Counted from the stretch's first letter, positions 1 to 9,956 are shown. The stretch: DNA of 64,000 nt from Acinetobacter pittii ANC 4050 (GCF_000399685.1 NZ_KB976987.1:496001-560000); one strand, 5' to 3'. Numbers and translations are program-made. The notes: generated from the sequence alone by a model not told the origin.

Positions 1-683
1 ACACAAGAACTAATGCAGGGGTTGATCATATTTCTGTGTTCCGAAAATTGCATACTTTCGGCGTTACCGGAGAGCGCTTTATGGCGTTGCAAACAGCAGG
101 CAACTTAGCAACAACGCAAGCTGTTATAGGTCATTTGCAAAATGCGCTTACTTTGCAACAAGAGCCTAATTTGTATAGTGTTAATACAATGTTTGAGGCA
201 GCCGAACTGATAGGGAAAACTTTAAAAGCTGTTTTAGAGGATATTAGTTCAGACACTCAAGAACAAATGAATTACGCCTGTAGTATTTTGGTCGGTGGTC
301 AGATTAAAGGTGGTGACATGCAGCTTTATAATGTCTATCCACAAGGCAATTTTATTTGTGCGACGACAGATACGCCTTATTTTCAAATTGGTGAAAGTAA
401 ATACGGCAAACCGATTCTAGACCGAGCTTTATATTATGCAATGCCATTAGATGATGCATTACGTTGTAGCCTGATTTCTTTTGACTCAACTTTACGCTCA
501 AATGTTTCTGTTGGCTTACCACTTGATGCATTGATTTATAAGAAAGATAGTTTTGTTATTCCGATGGGAAAACGAATTACAGAAGATGATCCTTATTTTT
601 CACAAATTAGTCGGCAATGGTCAGATACTCTACGTCGCGGCTTACAAGAAATGCCAAAACCAACAGATGATTACTGGCGATAA
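1..683 (+). CDS. Proteasome-type protease (HslV-like Ntn hydrolase), 5' end cut by window
   Basis: The frame is already open at base 3 and reads T-R-T-N-A-G-V-D-H-I-S before the first possible start (GTG at 36), so the true start lies left of the window. The TRTNAGVD...FRKLH block is typical of the bacterial proteasome-type protease family (COG3484), which has the 20S beta/HslV fold and is predicted to be a cytoplasmic N-terminal-nucleophile peptidase. About 225 residues are visible, close to the full family length, so probably only some 20 residues are missing, including the nucleophile region. The substrate is unknown. The gene converges on alr across a shared terminator. Confidence 0.85.
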   Translation, partial: TRTNAGVDHISVFRKLHTFGVTGERFMALQTAGNLATTQAVIGHLQNALTLQQEPNLYSVNTMFEAAELIGKTLKAVLEDISSDTQEQMNYACSILVGGQIKGGDMQLYNVYPQGNFICATTDTPYFQIGESKYGKPILDRALYYAMPLDDALRCSLISFDSTLRSNVSVGLPLDALIYKKDSFVIPMGKRITEDDPYFSQISRQWSDTLRRGLQEMPKPTDDYWR

Positions 684-701
684 AATATTGAATATTTAAA
701 T

Positions 702-731
702 AAAAAAATCCAAGCAAGCTTGGATTTTTTT
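702..731. terminator. Bidirectional intrinsic terminator between protease gene and alr
   Basis: The inverted repeat AATCCAAGC (707-715) / GCTTGGATT (718-726) has an A-run on its left and a T-run on its right. It can therefore end transcription from both sides between the two convergent genes. Confidence 0.85.
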
Positions 732-743
732 ATATTTTATTAT

Positions 744-1820
744 TTAACTGCTTTTACGAGTAGGGCGATTACTTAGGCGGCAGAGTAATTCATATCCTAT
801 CGTTCCGTTTGCATCCGCAACATCATCAACGAGGCGGTGGGGACCCCAAAGTTCAACTGGAGTACCTAATTTCACTTGCAGACCTGTTACGTCAATTGCA
901 AGCATATCCATACTCACTCGTCCTACAACTGCGCAGAGCTGTTTATCAATAGCGACATAGTTTTGTTTAACATAAGCGCGTGGATAACCATCACCATATC
1001 CTATAGAAACAATGGCGATATCCATGGCTTGCGTTGCGCAGAAAGTAGAACCATAACCGACATGTTCATCAGGTTGAATATGGTTTAGGGCAATGACTTC
1101 TGCTGAAAAAGTCATTACTGGTTTTAAGTCAAGATCATGGACTGTTTGATCTGCAAAAGGTGAGGCGCCGTAAAGCATGATACCCGGACGAACATAATCA
1201 AAATGTAATTCTGGCCATTTATAAATAGCAGCTGAGTTACAGCAAGATGCTAAAACAGGATCACAAGCTTGTTTAAGTTGTAAAAATTGTTGTTTTTGTT
1301 GCTCGTTCAGTGGATGGTCTACATCTGCATTTGCGAAATGCATTGCAAGCACACAAGTAAATCCTTCAGATTTTAAAGTTTTAATAACTTCAATGATTTC
1401 TGGATTTTTAAAACCTAGACGGTTCATGCCGCTGTTAAGCTTAACCCAAACTTTTAAACCTTGGGTAATGTAGGCTTGTTTGTGTTTAATTAACCATTCA
1501 AATTGTTGTTGATGGTGAATCACACATTCAAATTTTTGTTTAATTGCAATTGGCATTTCATCTTCAGAAAATACCCCTTCAATTAAAGTAACGGGTTGTT
1601 GGAATCCGTGTTGACGAATTTCCAAACCTTCTTGTAGGCAGGCTACACCAAAGGCATCTGAGGCATTTAAGGCTGCTAAACAGTCTTTGATTCCATGTCC
1701 ATAAGCATTAGCTTTCACCATACTTACAATTTTTGAATGTGTTGCGAGTTGTTTGACACGGTTTAAATTATATTGAAGTGCATTGCGATCAATATAAACT
1801 GTTGCTTGGCGCACCCTCAT
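744..1820 (-). CDS. alr: Alanine racemase
   Basis: PLP-dependent enzyme that interconverts L- and D-alanine, supplying D-Ala for peptidoglycan in the cytoplasm. The protein has 358 residues, normal for the family. The PLP-binding lysine is K36 in VKANAYGHG. The second catalytic residue is Tyr256 in HVGYGSTF, where the C-terminal beta domain begins. The ATG at 1820 is preceded by a good AAAGGAG site. The gene lies 26 bases downstream of dnaB on the same strand and is probably co-transcribed. Whether this is the biosynthetic alr or a catabolic dadX cannot be read from sequence alone; the dnaB neighbour and the absence of dadA favour alr. Confidence 0.95.
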   Translation of the reverse strand: MRVRQATVYIDRNALQYNLNRVKQLATHSKIVSMVKANAYGHGIKDCLAALNASDAFGVACLQEGLEIRQHGFQQPVTLIEGVFSEDEMPIAIKQKFECVIHHQQQFEWLIKHKQAYITQGLKVWVKLNSGMNRLGFKNPEIIEVIKTLKSEGFTCVLAMHFANADVDHPLNEQQKQQFLQLKQACDPVLASCCNSAAIYKWPELHFDYVRPGIMLYGASPFADQTVHDLDLKPVMTFSAEVIALNHIQPDEHVGYGSTFCATQAMDIAIVSIGYGDGYPRAYVKQNYVAIDKQLCAVVGRVSMDMLAIDVTGLQVKLGTPVELWGPHRLVDDVADANGTIGYELLCRLSNRPTRKSS

Positions 1821-1846
1821 TTACTCCTTTGGGCTAGAGATAGAGT

Positions 1847-3292
1847 TTATTCTTCATCATCATATTGGCTGTAATACTCAGGAGAGAGATTACTAAATCG
1901 AGTATATTGACCTTCAAAAGCAAGACGAACTGAACCAATTGGACCGTTACGCTGCTTACCAATAATAATTTCTGCAGTGCCGGCTTCTTTCGACTCTTTG
2001 TTATAAACCTCATCACGGTAAATAAACATAATTAAGTCGGCATCCTGCTCGATCGCACCGGATTCACGTAAGTCGGACATTACAGGGCGTTTATTTGGAC
2101 GGTTTTCCAGACTTCGGTTAAGCTGGGAAAGTGCGATAACAGGACATTGCATTTCTTTCGCTAGTGCTTTTAAGCTGCGAGAAATTTCTGAAATCTCGCC
2201 TACACGGTTATCACCCATACCTGGAACTTTCATAAGCTGCAAGTAATCGACCATGATGCAACCAATTTTACCATCATGCATTTTTGCAACGCGGCGGGCA
2301 CGGGCACGGAGTTCAGTTGGAGGCAGAGCAGATGAGTCATCAATATATAAATGCATTTGTTGAAGCTGCAAAATTGTACCAGTTACCTTGGTCCATTCAT
2401 CTGCATCTAAATTCCCCGAACGTAAATGTCCTTGATGAACTTTACCCATTGCAGAAATAAGACGCATCGCAATCGAGTCTGCTGGCATCTCCATAGAGAA
2501 TACCAGAGCGGGTAGCTTGTTATATTGCAAAACACTTTCAACCAAATTCATGGCAAAGGTAGTCTTACCCATCGATGGACGTGCAGCCACAATAATTAAA
2601 TCACCAGGTTGCATACCCGATGTTTTATTATCAAGTTCTAAGAAACCTGTAGTTAAACCTGTAATGTTGCCGTCTAATTTTGAAAGCTCGTCTAGCTTAC
2701 TAATAACGTCTGCCGTAACAGAACTAATAGATTTAGGGCCTGCATCTTTTTTATTATTATTGTGTTGTTCTGCTAAAGAGAAAATACTCGTTTCAGCTAA
2801 GTCTAAAATTTCACTAACACCACGACCTTTTGTGTCATAAGCATTTTGTAAGATTTCAGTACTAACTTTAATCATACTGCGTAGGGTAGAAAATTCTTTA
2901 ATTTTAGTGGCATAGGTTTCTAAGTTGTAGAAACTTGATGGTGAATCAGCCATGAGCTGCATTAAATATTCTTCGCCACCAATAGCATCAAGTAAATTTT
3001 GTTTTAGAAGCCAGTCACTTACTAAGACAGCATCATAAGGTGAGTTTTCCTGTGCTAATTTCTCGATTGCACGAAAAATATATTTATGACGAGTCGCGTA
3101 AAAATCATTTTCTTTTAGTACATCGTTGACTTGCTCAAAAGATTCAGCAACTGTCATCAAAGCAGCCAGAACAGCTTGCTCAATGGCTAAATTGTGTGGG
3201 GGAGTGCGAAACTCTTTAAGTTGGCCTGATTCACTCGTTTTATTTTCTATTGGAGATGAAAGCGCTAAAGAAGTGGCATTCGCCTGAGACAT
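1847..3292 (-). CDS. dnaB: Replicative DNA helicase DnaB
   Basis: Hexameric 5'-3' helicase that unwinds the chromosome at the replication fork and recruits primase. The 481 residues form an N-terminal primase-interacting domain (about 25-180) and a RecA-like ATPase domain. Walker A is ARPSMGKT (237-244) and Walker B is in IMVDYLQLM (about 346-354). No intein is present and the length is normal. It lies between the ribosomal operon and alr, a common order in gammaproteobacteria. The ATG at 3292 has an AGG seven bases upstream, a modest ribosome-binding site. Confidence 0.97.
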   Translation of the reverse strand: MSQANATSLALSSPIENKTSESGQLKEFRTPPHNLAIEQAVLAALMTVAESFEQVNDVLKENDFYATRHKYIFRAIEKLAQENSPYDAVLVSDWLLKQNLLDAIGGEEYLMQLMADSPSSFYNLETYATKIKEFSTLRSMIKVSTEILQNAYDTKGRGVSEILDLAETSIFSLAEQHNNNKKDAGPKSISSVTADVISKLDELSKLDGNITGLTTGFLELDNKTSGMQPGDLIIVAARPSMGKTTFAMNLVESVLQYNKLPALVFSMEMPADSIAMRLISAMGKVHQGHLRSGNLDADEWTKVTGTILQLQQMHLYIDDSSALPPTELRARARRVAKMHDGKIGCIMVDYLQLMKVPGMGDNRVGEISEISRSLKALAKEMQCPVIALSQLNRSLENRPNKRPVMSDLRESGAIEQDADLIMFIYRDEVYNKESKEAGTAEIIIGKQRNGPIGSVRLAFEGQYTRFSNLSPEYYSQYDDEE

Positions 3293-3445
3293 AATTAGAC
3301 CTGATGATAAAGAAGGGTGTACACAACGGGGCTGTAAAGCCGAGAACTATCTTAAAACAAAATTAAATAAACTACCTAATTAAAAAACCAATTAAACTGA
3401 AGAACTGATCAGGAATTAATATATCTTATTTTAAAATTTGAAACA

Positions 3446-3484
3446 TAAAAAAAGAGCATGCAAAAGCATGCTCTTTTTTTTGAT
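3446..3484 (-). terminator. Terminator of the rpsF-rpsR-rplI operon
   Basis: A perfect 11-bp stem (3451-3461 with 3466-3476) closes an AAAA loop just after the rplI stop. The flanking A and T runs make it usable from both strands, but only the leftward operon ends here. Confidence 0.85.
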
Positions 3485-3490
3485 GAGAAA

Positions 3491-3937
3491 TTACTCAGAT
3501 ACGATAGTAACGAGAACTTCTGCAACAACATCATGGTGCAATTGAATTGCGATGTTGAATTCACCAGTGTGACGAAGCGCGCCATTTGGTAAACGAACTT
3601 CTGCACGGTCAACTGTAAGACCAGCATTCGTTAATGCGTCAGCGATGTCACGAGTACCGATAGAACCGAACAGTTTACCTTCGTCACCAGCTTTAGCAGT
3701 GATAACGATGTTAACTTCGTTCAATTGTTCAGCACGTGCTTGAGCAGCAGCTAAAACTTCAGCTTCTTGCTTCTCAAGTTCAGCACGACGAGCTTCAAAA
3801 GCAGCAGTGTTAGCTTCAGTAGCTGCAACTGCTTTACCTTGAGGGATAAGGAAGTTACGGCCGTAACCAGCTTTAACTGATACTTTATCGCCTAATTTAC
3901 CAAGGTTCTTAATGCGTTGTAATAAGATAACGTCCAC
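3491..3937 (-). CDS. rplI: 50S ribosomal protein L9
   Basis: Large-subunit protein that binds 23S rRNA near the L1 stalk and helps hold the reading frame. At 148 residues it matches the family. The N-terminal globular domain ([17 protein letters not shown]) is followed by the long connecting helix, rich in Ala, Glu and Arg (about 45-80), and the C-terminal domain. The start is GTG, supported by an AGGTGA site ten bases upstream. It is the last gene of the operon, nine bases after rpsR. Confidence 0.97.
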
Positions 3938-3945
3938 AGATCACC

Positions 3946-4173
3946 TCACTTATGGTTGTCAGTGTACGGAATCAAAGACAAATAGCGAGCTTGTTTGATA
4001 GCAAGTGCTAATTGACGTTGATAACGAGCTTTAGTACCAGTGATACGGCTAGGAACAATCTTGCCGTTTTCAGTGATGTACTGTTTTAAAGTGTCGATAT
4101 CTTTGTAGTCGATGTACGCAACATTCTCAGCTGTAAAGCGGCAGAACTTGCGACGACGGTAAAAACGTGCCAT
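3946..4173 (-). CDS. rpsR: 30S ribosomal protein S18
   Basis: Small-subunit platform protein that pairs with S6. It has 75 residues, the usual size, with the basic N-terminus [13 protein letters not shown] and the conserved core ([13 protein letters not shown], then [19 protein letters not shown]). A strong AAGGAG site precedes the ATG. It sits between rpsF and rplI with short gaps, as in the standard operon. Confidence 0.97.
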
Positions 4174-4184
4174 TGATGTTCTCC

Positions 4185-4568
4185 TTATTCAGCTTCTTGA
4201 GCAACTTGCTGTGCTTCTTCGCGTTGAGCTTTACGCGCACGCTTTTCTTCAGCACTCTTAGCAAGCAATGACTCTTCAGTGATTGCGTGTTCACGACGGA
4301 TGATAAGGTTACGAATGATCGCGTCGTTATAACGGAATAATTCTTCTAACTCATCAAGCGTAGTTTGACCACATTCAACATTCATAAGAATGTAGTGCGC
4401 TTTATGAATTTTGTTAATTGGGTAAGCCAATTGACGACGGCCCCAATCTTCTAAACGGTGAATTTGACCTTCAGCTTCTTTGATCTGAGAGATATAGCGT
4501 TCAACCATACCTACAACTTGATCGCTTTGGTCTGGGTGTACCAAAAGTACGATTTCGTAATGACGCAT
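4185..4568 (-). CDS. rpsF: 30S ribosomal protein S6
   Basis: Small-subunit platform protein that forms a heterodimer with S18 on 16S rRNA. The 127 residues include the [18 protein letters not shown] start and the conserved [14 protein letters not shown] segment. The C-terminal tail (about 100-127) is rich in Glu, Ala and Gln. This is the first gene of the operon. AAGGAG lies six bases before the ATG. In many bacteria the S6:S18 complex represses its own mRNA leader; the leader here is described separately. Confidence 0.97.
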   Translation of the reverse strand: MRHYEIVLLVHPDQSDQVVGMVERYISQIKEAEGQIHRLEDWGRRQLAYPINKIHKAHYILMNVECGQTTLDELEELFRYNDAIIRNLIIRREHAITEESLLAKSAEEKRARKAQREEAQQVAQEAE

Positions 4569-4623
4569 TGTCAGCTCCTTACGGTTTAAACAGCCCCTAA
4601 TAAAAAAATTAGAAGCAAGGAGT

Positions 4624-4642
4624 CATAACTTAATAAGTTATG
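4624..4642 (-). promoter_or_regulatory. Palindrome in the rpsF leader
   Basis: CATAACTTA / TAAGTTATG with one central base forms a perfect 19-base palindrome. It lies about 25 bases downstream of the predicted -10 element, inside the transcribed leader of rpsF. It could be an operator or an RNA hairpin involved in ribosomal-protein feedback. It does not obviously match the CCG-bulge S6:S18 motif, so its role is open. Confidence 0.4.
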
Positions 4643-4664
4643 TCGCAAAAATTGCGAAGGCTGA

Positions 4665-4693
4665 ATTATAGGTAAAAGTTCGACTAAAAACAA
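4665..4693 (-). promoter_or_regulatory. Predicted sigma-70 promoter of rpsF-rpsR-rplI
   Basis: On the minus strand a perfect TATAAT (-10, 4665-4670) follows TTGTTT (-35, 4688-4693) with 17-base spacing. It gives a leader of about 90 bases before the rpsF ATG. Confidence 0.65.
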
Positions 4694-4725
4694 ATCTTTT
4701 GATCAGAAAAGTAAAACTTCTTTAC

Positions 4726-4761
4726 TATAAAGAGGAAATCCTCTCTTGTTTAAAAGAGAGG
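4726..4761 (-). terminator. Possible terminator of the cyo operon
   Basis: CCTCTCTT (4740-4747) pairs with AAGAGAGG (4754-4761) across the cyoE stop codon, and a second small AGAGGA/TCCTCT pairing overlaps it. The T-run on the minus strand is poor, so termination may be weak or factor-dependent. Confidence 0.4.
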
Positions 4762-5628
4762 AAGATTTGGAGCAGGGGATTGATAGGTAAAGCTAAAACT
4801 CAAACTTAACAGGGTAATTAATATGACCGAGTAGAGGAAAAAGCGTTTAGCCCAAAGTTGATCATTTTCGGCTTTAAATCCAATAACTGATAAATATAAC
4901 CAATATGCTGTTAAAGCATTAAAGGTAATTAAAAAGAATACATTGGTATAGCCAAAACAATATAACCCATTCAAAACAGCTGCAAACAATAGGATATAAA
5001 TGACACATTCAATTTTCGTACGATAAATAGAACGTGCTACAGGCAAAATTGGAATTCCCGCATTTTTGTAATCATCAAAACGATAAATTGCAATTGCCCA
5101 AGAGTGAGGCATTTGCCATAAAGCGTATGCTAAAAACAAAAGCAAGGCTGCCACATCAAATTGATGAGTTACTGCGGTATAACCAATAACAGGAGGGCTC
5201 GCTCCGGAGATGCTACCAATGACGGTTTGATGGATTGAGGTGCGTTTGGTCCACAAACTATAAAAACCGACATAGACAATGAAACCAATCATTGCAAACA
5301 AAAATGCATAACCATTTACGCCGAACCATAAAATGCTAAAACCAATTACTCCAAGCACTAACGCATATATCAGTGCAACAGTAGGAGAGATTGTTTTTTT
5401 AACAAGTGCGCGGTTTTGGGTACGCTGCATCTTTGTGTCAATATCTTGATCTATAACATTATTAACCACACAACCAGAGGCCACAACTAAAGTTGTTCCA
5501 ATTAGGGTAAGAAGTAATAATGAGATGTCTATAGAGCCTTGGGCGGCTAAGAAAAAGCCGCCCAAGGTGGTAATGAAATTACCGAAGAGAATTCCTGGTT
5601 TAGTCAGGAATAGATATTTTTTCAACAT
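4750..5628 (-). CDS. cyoE: Protoheme IX farnesyltransferase (heme O synthase)
   Basis: Integral membrane prenyltransferase of the UbiA family. It adds a farnesyl group to protoheme to make heme O, the high-spin heme of cytochrome bo3. The 292 residues carry seven to nine hydrophobic segments. The prenyl-diphosphate-binding motif NNVIDQDIDTKMQRT sits at about residues 56-70, with a second Asp-rich region near 185 (YRFDDYKNAG). The gene begins ten bases after cyoD and closes the oxidase operon. Confidence 0.95.
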   Translation of the reverse strand: MLKKYLFLTKPGILFGNFITTLGGFFLAAQGSIDISLLLLTLIGTTLVVASGCVVNNVIDQDIDTKMQRTQNRALVKKTISPTVALIYALVLGVIGFSILWFGVNGYAFLFAMIGFIVYVGFYSLWTKRTSIHQTVIGSISGASPPVIGYTAVTHQFDVAALLLFLAYALWQMPHSWAIAIYRFDDYKNAGIPILPVARSIYRTKIECVIYILLFAAVLNGLYCFGYTNVFFLITFNALTAYWLYLSVIGFKAENDQLWAKRFFLYSVILITLLSLSFSFTYQSPAPNLPLF

Positions 5629-5638
5629 GACAATCAGT

Positions 5639-5968
5639 TTAGATCATCATATTGTAGTGAAGGTAATTCATAATCCACACAGAACCGATTAAAAGTACAG
5701 CGATACATAGGATTGTGTAGATAAATGCAATCATATTCCAACGTTGTTCAGATGATGTATTCATGTGTAAGAAGTACACAAGTTGTACAAGAACCTGAGC
5801 AACCGCAGTGATCGCAATCACAGTAACTAAAAGACCACGACTGAAACCACCCATCATCACCATCCCGAACGGGATGATGGTGAGGATAACAGAAAGGATA
5901 AATCCAACAGTGTATTGCTTAAAGTTACCGTGTGACGCACCAGCAGCATTATGCTCATGACTACTCAT
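5639..5968 (-). CDS. cyoD: Cytochrome bo3 ubiquinol oxidase subunit IV
   Basis: Small membrane subunit that stabilises the oxidase. I choose the ATG at 5968 (109 residues, [14 protein letters not shown]...) over an upstream start at 6013. GGGAG lies seven bases before this ATG, and it overlaps the cyoC stop as TAATG, a typical coupled junction. Three transmembrane helices follow a His-rich N-terminus, matching the COX4_pro family length. Confidence 0.93.
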   Translation of the reverse strand: MSSHEHNAAGASHGNFKQYTVGFILSVILTIIPFGMVMMGGFSRGLLVTVIAITAVAQVLVQLVYFLHMNTSSEQRWNMIAFIYTILCIAVLLIGSVWIMNYLHYNMMI

Positions 5969-6588
5969 TAGAGAACTCCCAGTAAGTAAACGACGCTGAA
6001 TACACAGATCCAAACGATGTCAAGGAAGTGCCAGAACAAGCTTAAGCAAGCAAGACGACGTGTATTCGGTAAAGTCAAACCTTTAGTTTTGATTTGATAC
6101 ATTAATACAAGCATCCATACTAAACCAGAAGTTACGTGGATACCGTGTGTACCAACCAAAGTAAAGAACGATGATAAGAATGCACTGTGAGTTGGACCAT
6201 GACCTTCTTCTACAAGGTGATGGAATTCATAGAGTTCCATACCGATGAAGGTCGCACCAAAAAGGAATGTAATAAATAACCAAGTGATCACTTGATTTAC
6301 ATTCTTTTTATAAGATGCAAGTACAGCAAAACCGAAAGTTACCGATGAAATCAATAAGGCAAATGTTTCAGTTAACACGTAGCCTAATGACTCATGGAAT
6401 AGGTCATATGCACTTGGAGTCCCTGCTGGAACATGACTGCTTAATACAGCGAACGCAATGAAGAGTGATCCGAAAAGAATCAAGTCACTCATCAAGTATG
6501 TCCAGAAACCAAAAACCGTTAAATCAGTATCATCATGTTCATGATGACCGTCATGGCCGTGGTTGTCGTGATGAAGTACTTCAGCCAT
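5968..6588 (-). CDS. cyoC: Cytochrome bo3 ubiquinol oxidase subunit III
   Basis: Heme-copper oxidase subunit III, five transmembrane helices, 206 residues. The start [20 protein letters not shown] is unusually His/Asp-rich. The conserved [14 protein letters not shown] segment (about 149-162) marks the family. It lies four bases after cyoB and overlaps cyoD by one base. It is predicted to support assembly and proton uptake of subunit I rather than catalysis. Confidence 0.95.
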   Translation of the reverse strand: MAEVLHHDNHGHDGHHEHDDTDLTVFGFWTYLMSDLILFGSLFIAFAVLSSHVPAGTPSAYDLFHESLGYVLTETFALLISSVTFGFAVLASYKKNVNQVITWLFITFLFGATFIGMELYEFHHLVEEGHGPTHSAFLSSFFTLVGTHGIHVTSGLVWMLVLMYQIKTKGLTLPNTRRLACLSLFWHFLDIVWICVFSVVYLLGVL

Positions 6589-6592
6589 TTCC

Positions 6593-8584
6593 TTAGTCCT
6601 TCTTCAAGTGTTTTTCAAGTAAAGCATAGCGTTCGTTTTCAATACGCTCAACTTCAGCAGCTGGAACATAGTAATCAACATTCTTAGTGAATGAGCTTAC
6701 GATCAAGCTAACAACAGCCGAAACGAATGAAACAACAACGAGCCACCAAATATGCCAGATGAGTGCAAAGCCAAGAAGCGTAATGAACATTGCAATGACA
6801 AAACCAGCAGCACGATCAGTCGGCATGTGGATGTCTTCATATTTAGTGTTACGTGCGTATGCTACACCGTTTTCTTTGTCAGTCCAGAAACGGTCGATAC
6901 CGCTTGCATCTGGTTCATGCGCAAAGTTATAGAACGGAGCAGGAGAAGAGGTTGCCCACTCAAGCGTACGAGCATCCCATGGATCGCCTGTAAGGTCCAT
7001 GTTCTCTTTACGTTGTAAGAAACCAACGATGATTTGCATTAGGAAACATGCAATACCAATTGCAACAAGAACAGCACCAAATAATGCAATTGCGAGGTAC
7101 GGATCCCACTCAGGGTTGTCATATGTATTCAAACGACGAGTCATACCCATGAAACCAAGGATATAAAGTGGCATGAATGCAAAATAGAAACCGAAGAACC
7201 AGAACCAGAACGCAGCTTTACCCCATGCTTCATTGAGCTTCCAACCAAACATTTTTGGCCAGTAGTAAATGATGCCGGCAAACATACCAAACACCACACC
7301 ACCGATAATTACGTTATGGAAGTGAGCAATCAAGAATAATGAGTTGTGTACCAAGAAGTCCGCAGGTGGAACAGCCATAAGTACACCAGTTAAACCACCG
7401 ATACCGAATGTTACAAGGAAGCCAAGCGTCCATAACATTGGAGTAGTAAAGGTGATGCGACCTTTATACATGGTGAATAACCAAGAGAAGATTTTCACAC
7501 CAGTAGGAATCGCAATAACCATGGTCATGATACCAAAGAACGCGTTAACGTTCGCACCAGCACCCATGGTGAAGAAGTGGTGAAGCCATACAACGAACGC
7601 AAGAACAGTAATCGCGATAGTTGCATACACCATAGACTTGTAACCGAACAACGCTTTACGAGAGAAGGTTGCAACGATTTCTGAGTATAGACCAAATGCT
7701 GGTAATACCAAGATATATACTTCAGGGTGACCCCATGTCCAGATCAAGTTCACATAAAGCATTGGGCTACCGCCAAGCTCATTTGTGAAGAAATGGAAGC
7801 CGAAGTAACGGTCAAGAGTAAGCATTGCAAGAGTACCTGTTAATACAGGGAACGATGCAATGATTAATACAGCCGTACAAAGTGAAGTCCACGTGAAAAT
7901 AGGCATGTCCATTAATTTCATGCCAGGTGCACGCATTTTAATGATGGTAACGAAGAAGTTAACACCAGATAAAAGCGTACCTAGACCAGAAACCTGAAGT
8001 GCCCAGATATAGTAGTCAACACCTACACCAGGAGAATATTGAATGCCAGATAGAGGAGGGTAAGCCATCCAACCAGTCGCAGCAAATTCACCTAATACAA
8101 GTGAAAGCATCATTAAACCAGCAGCACCAGCGAATAACCAGAAGCTTAAAGAGTTTAATAATGGGAAAGCAACGTCGCGAGCACCAATCTGTAAAGGTAC
8201 AGAGATGTTCATCATACCTACAACGAGACCCATTGCTACGAAGAAGATCATGATTACACCGTGTGCGGTGAAGATCTGGTCGTAATGGTCAGGATGTAGA
8301 TAACCTTCGCCGCCACCTTTAGCGAGGAAAAGTTGTAAACGCATCATGATCGCATCAGCGAAACCACGCAGAAGCATGACAACAGATACGATGATATACA
8401 TGATACCAATCTTTTTGTGGTCTACCGTAATAAACCACTCATTCCACAAATATCCCCATTTTTTAAAATAGGTGATACCGCCAAGCACTGCAATTGCACC
8501 AATTGCCATAAGGACCATGGTGACAAGTACGATTGGCTCTGTCGGGATAGAGTCCCAACCCAGTTTACCAAAAATCATATCCAT
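6593..8584 (-). CDS. cyoB: Cytochrome bo3 ubiquinol oxidase subunit I
   Basis: Catalytic subunit that holds low-spin heme b, high-spin heme o3 and CuB. It reduces oxygen to water and pumps protons. The 663 residues give the usual 15 helices. Visible ligand motifs are [11 protein letters not shown] (low-spin heme His), [14 protein letters not shown] (CuB His with the cross-linked Tyr) and WLHHFFTMG (further CuB His pair), then HFHNVIIGG (heme ligands). Expression is normally oxygen-dependent; I see no clear regulator site here. Confidence 0.97.
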   Translation of the reverse strand: MDMIFGKLGWDSIPTEPIVLVTMVLMAIGAIAVLGGITYFKKWGYLWNEWFITVDHKKIGIMYIIVSVVMLLRGFADAIMMRLQLFLAKGGGEGYLHPDHYDQIFTAHGVIMIFFVAMGLVVGMMNISVPLQIGARDVAFPLLNSLSFWLFAGAAGLMMLSLVLGEFAATGWMAYPPLSGIQYSPGVGVDYYIWALQVSGLGTLLSGVNFFVTIIKMRAPGMKLMDMPIFTWTSLCTAVLIIASFPVLTGTLAMLTLDRYFGFHFFTNELGGSPMLYVNLIWTWGHPEVYILVLPAFGLYSEIVATFSRKALFGYKSMVYATIAITVLAFVVWLHHFFTMGAGANVNAFFGIMTMVIAIPTGVKIFSWLFTMYKGRITFTTPMLWTLGFLVTFGIGGLTGVLMAVPPADFLVHNSLFLIAHFHNVIIGGVVFGMFAGIIYYWPKMFGWKLNEAWGKAAFWFWFFGFYFAFMPLYILGFMGMTRRLNTYDNPEWDPYLAIALFGAVLVAIGIACFLMQIIVGFLQRKENMDLTGDPWDARTLEWATSSPAPFYNFAHEPDASGIDRFWTDKENGVAYARNTKYEDIHMPTDRAAGFVIAMFITLLGFALIWHIWWLVVVSFVSAVVSLIVSSFTKNVDYYVPAAEVERIENERYALLEKHLKKD

Positions 8585-8587
8585 GTC

Positions 8588-9640
8588 TTATTCCCCTTGA
8601 GCAGCGTGTTCAGCTGCAGCATGAGTGTCAGCTGTTGCGTGTTCAGCAGAGTGGTCAACACCATGATAGTTACTCATATAGTGGTTGATAATTGTTTCAA
8701 ACAATTTTGGTTCAACTGAAGAGTAATAAGTCACAGGGTGTGGCTTAGTCGGGAACGGTTTCATAGCTTCAGCTTTAGCAAGCGCTTCTTGATCACCAGC
8801 AGCTTTAGCACGATTTACTAAATGCTCAATCTGATGCTTAGAACGGTCACCATCACGTAAGGTTGCCAATTCAGCTTGGTCAAGCGTAGTTTTTTGAACT
8901 GCTTCTGGGTTAATGGTTGAACCATTACCTGCTTTAACCGCTGCTACCCATTCATTGAATTGTTGCTCTGTAACGCTATGCGCCTTGAAACGCATTTGAG
9001 AGAAACCGTAACCTGAGTAGTTAGAAGAGAAACCACGATATACACCAGTTTCATTTGCTAACAAATGAAGGTGAGTTTGCATACCTGCCATTGCATAAAT
9101 CTGGCCGCCTAACTGTGGAATGAAGAATGAGTTCATTGTAAAGTTAGAAGTGATTTTAAAGCTTAACGGAGTTTTTTCAGGGAAACGTACTTCGTTAACT
9201 GTTGCAATGTTTTGTTCAGGATAAATAAAGATCCACTTAAACTGTTCAGCAACAACTTGAATAGTCAAAGGTGCTTTATCTGATTCTAAAGGACGGTATG
9301 GGTCATACTTGTGGGAACCCCACCAAGTTAACCAAGCTAAAATACCAATAATAATGACAGGGATACCCCATACTACAACTTCAATTGCAGTTGAGTGTGC
9401 CCATGTAGGTTTATAGTCTGCATCTTTATTTGACGCGCGATATTTCCAACCAAACCATAATGCCATGATGATTGAAGGAATCACCACAAGTAACATTAAA
9501 TAGATCGCAGTCATCATAAGGTCACTTTGACCTTGACCAACTGGACCTTTAGAGTTTAGAAGTACCATATCACCACCACACCCAGTCAAAAGTGCGGCAA
9601 GCGTTGATAAAGACAATACAGCTAAAATCGTTTGTCTCAT
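8588..9640 (-). CDS. cyoA: Cytochrome bo3 ubiquinol oxidase subunit II (lipoprotein)
   Basis: Membrane-anchored periplasmic subunit with a cupredoxin fold; like other quinol oxidases it has lost the CuA centre. The signal peptide ends in a lipobox, LLTGC, with Cys21 as the lipidated residue. Two transmembrane helices follow (about 40-62 and 85-108), then the beta domain. The 350 residues include a His/Ala-rich tail (about 333-350), longer than in E. coli. The ATG at 9640 follows GAGG with seven-base spacing. It is the first gene of cyoABCDE. Confidence 0.96.
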   Translation of the reverse strand: MRQTILAVLSLSTLAALLTGCGGDMVLLNSKGPVGQGQSDLMMTAIYLMLLVVIPSIIMALWFGWKYRASNKDADYKPTWAHSTAIEVVVWGIPVIIIGILAWLTWWGSHKYDPYRPLESDKAPLTIQVVAEQFKWIFIYPEQNIATVNEVRFPEKTPLSFKITSNFTMNSFFIPQLGGQIYAMAGMQTHLHLLANETGVYRGFSSNYSGYGFSQMRFKAHSVTEQQFNEWVAAVKAGNGSTINPEAVQKTTLDQAELATLRDGDRSKHQIEHLVNRAKAAGDQEALAKAEAMKPFPTKPHPVTYYSSVEPKLFETIINHYMSNYHGVDHSAEHATADTHAAAEHAAQGE

Positions 9641-9896
9641 TTTACAACCTCGGTGAAGAGTCCCATTCCCTAATTAAATATGGGATAGCGATTAAAGTGT
9701 CGCATGATTGAGAACGCTAATTCTAAAATTTAGACTTCTCAATTATATGACACCGCTACGTTGTAGGGCATTATGCCTCATATCGACAAACTAAGCTATA
9801 CATAAAGTAGGCTGAAATAATTGTTTTAAAACCCGATTTTTTTTGTAGGGTATCTAATTTCAAAAGAGCTTTTATTTAAATATCAACTCTCTATAG
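9641..9896. other. Intergenic region with presumed cyo promoter
   Basis: The gap between cyoA and the RDD gene holds no ORF that I can support. It must carry the leftward cyoA promoter, but no convincing -35/-10 pair stands out. A TCCCAT (9661-9666) / ATGGGA (9680-9685) dyad lies about 20-45 bases before the cyoA start codon and would form a hairpin in the leader. A GGCAT-TATGCC hairpin lies near 9767-9777. Confidence 0.4.
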
Positions 9897-9929
9897 AAAA
9901 AAGGAGGCGGGGTGCCTCCTCTTTTTTTA
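9897..9929 (-). terminator. Terminator of the GYF/RDD gene
   Basis: AGGAGGC (9902-9908) and GCCTCCT (9914-9920) close a five-base loop. On the minus strand the stem is followed by TTTTTTCT. The opposite strand also has a T-run, so it would also block rightward read-through. Confidence 0.85.
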
Positions 9930-9956
9930 GACTTTAAATGAATGAGTCATTCACTA

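Noticed and set aside
9641..9956. Possible small RNA gene in the cyoA upstream gap
   Set aside because: Only short hairpins and one terminator that belongs to the RDD gene; no promoter-terminator pair on one strand.
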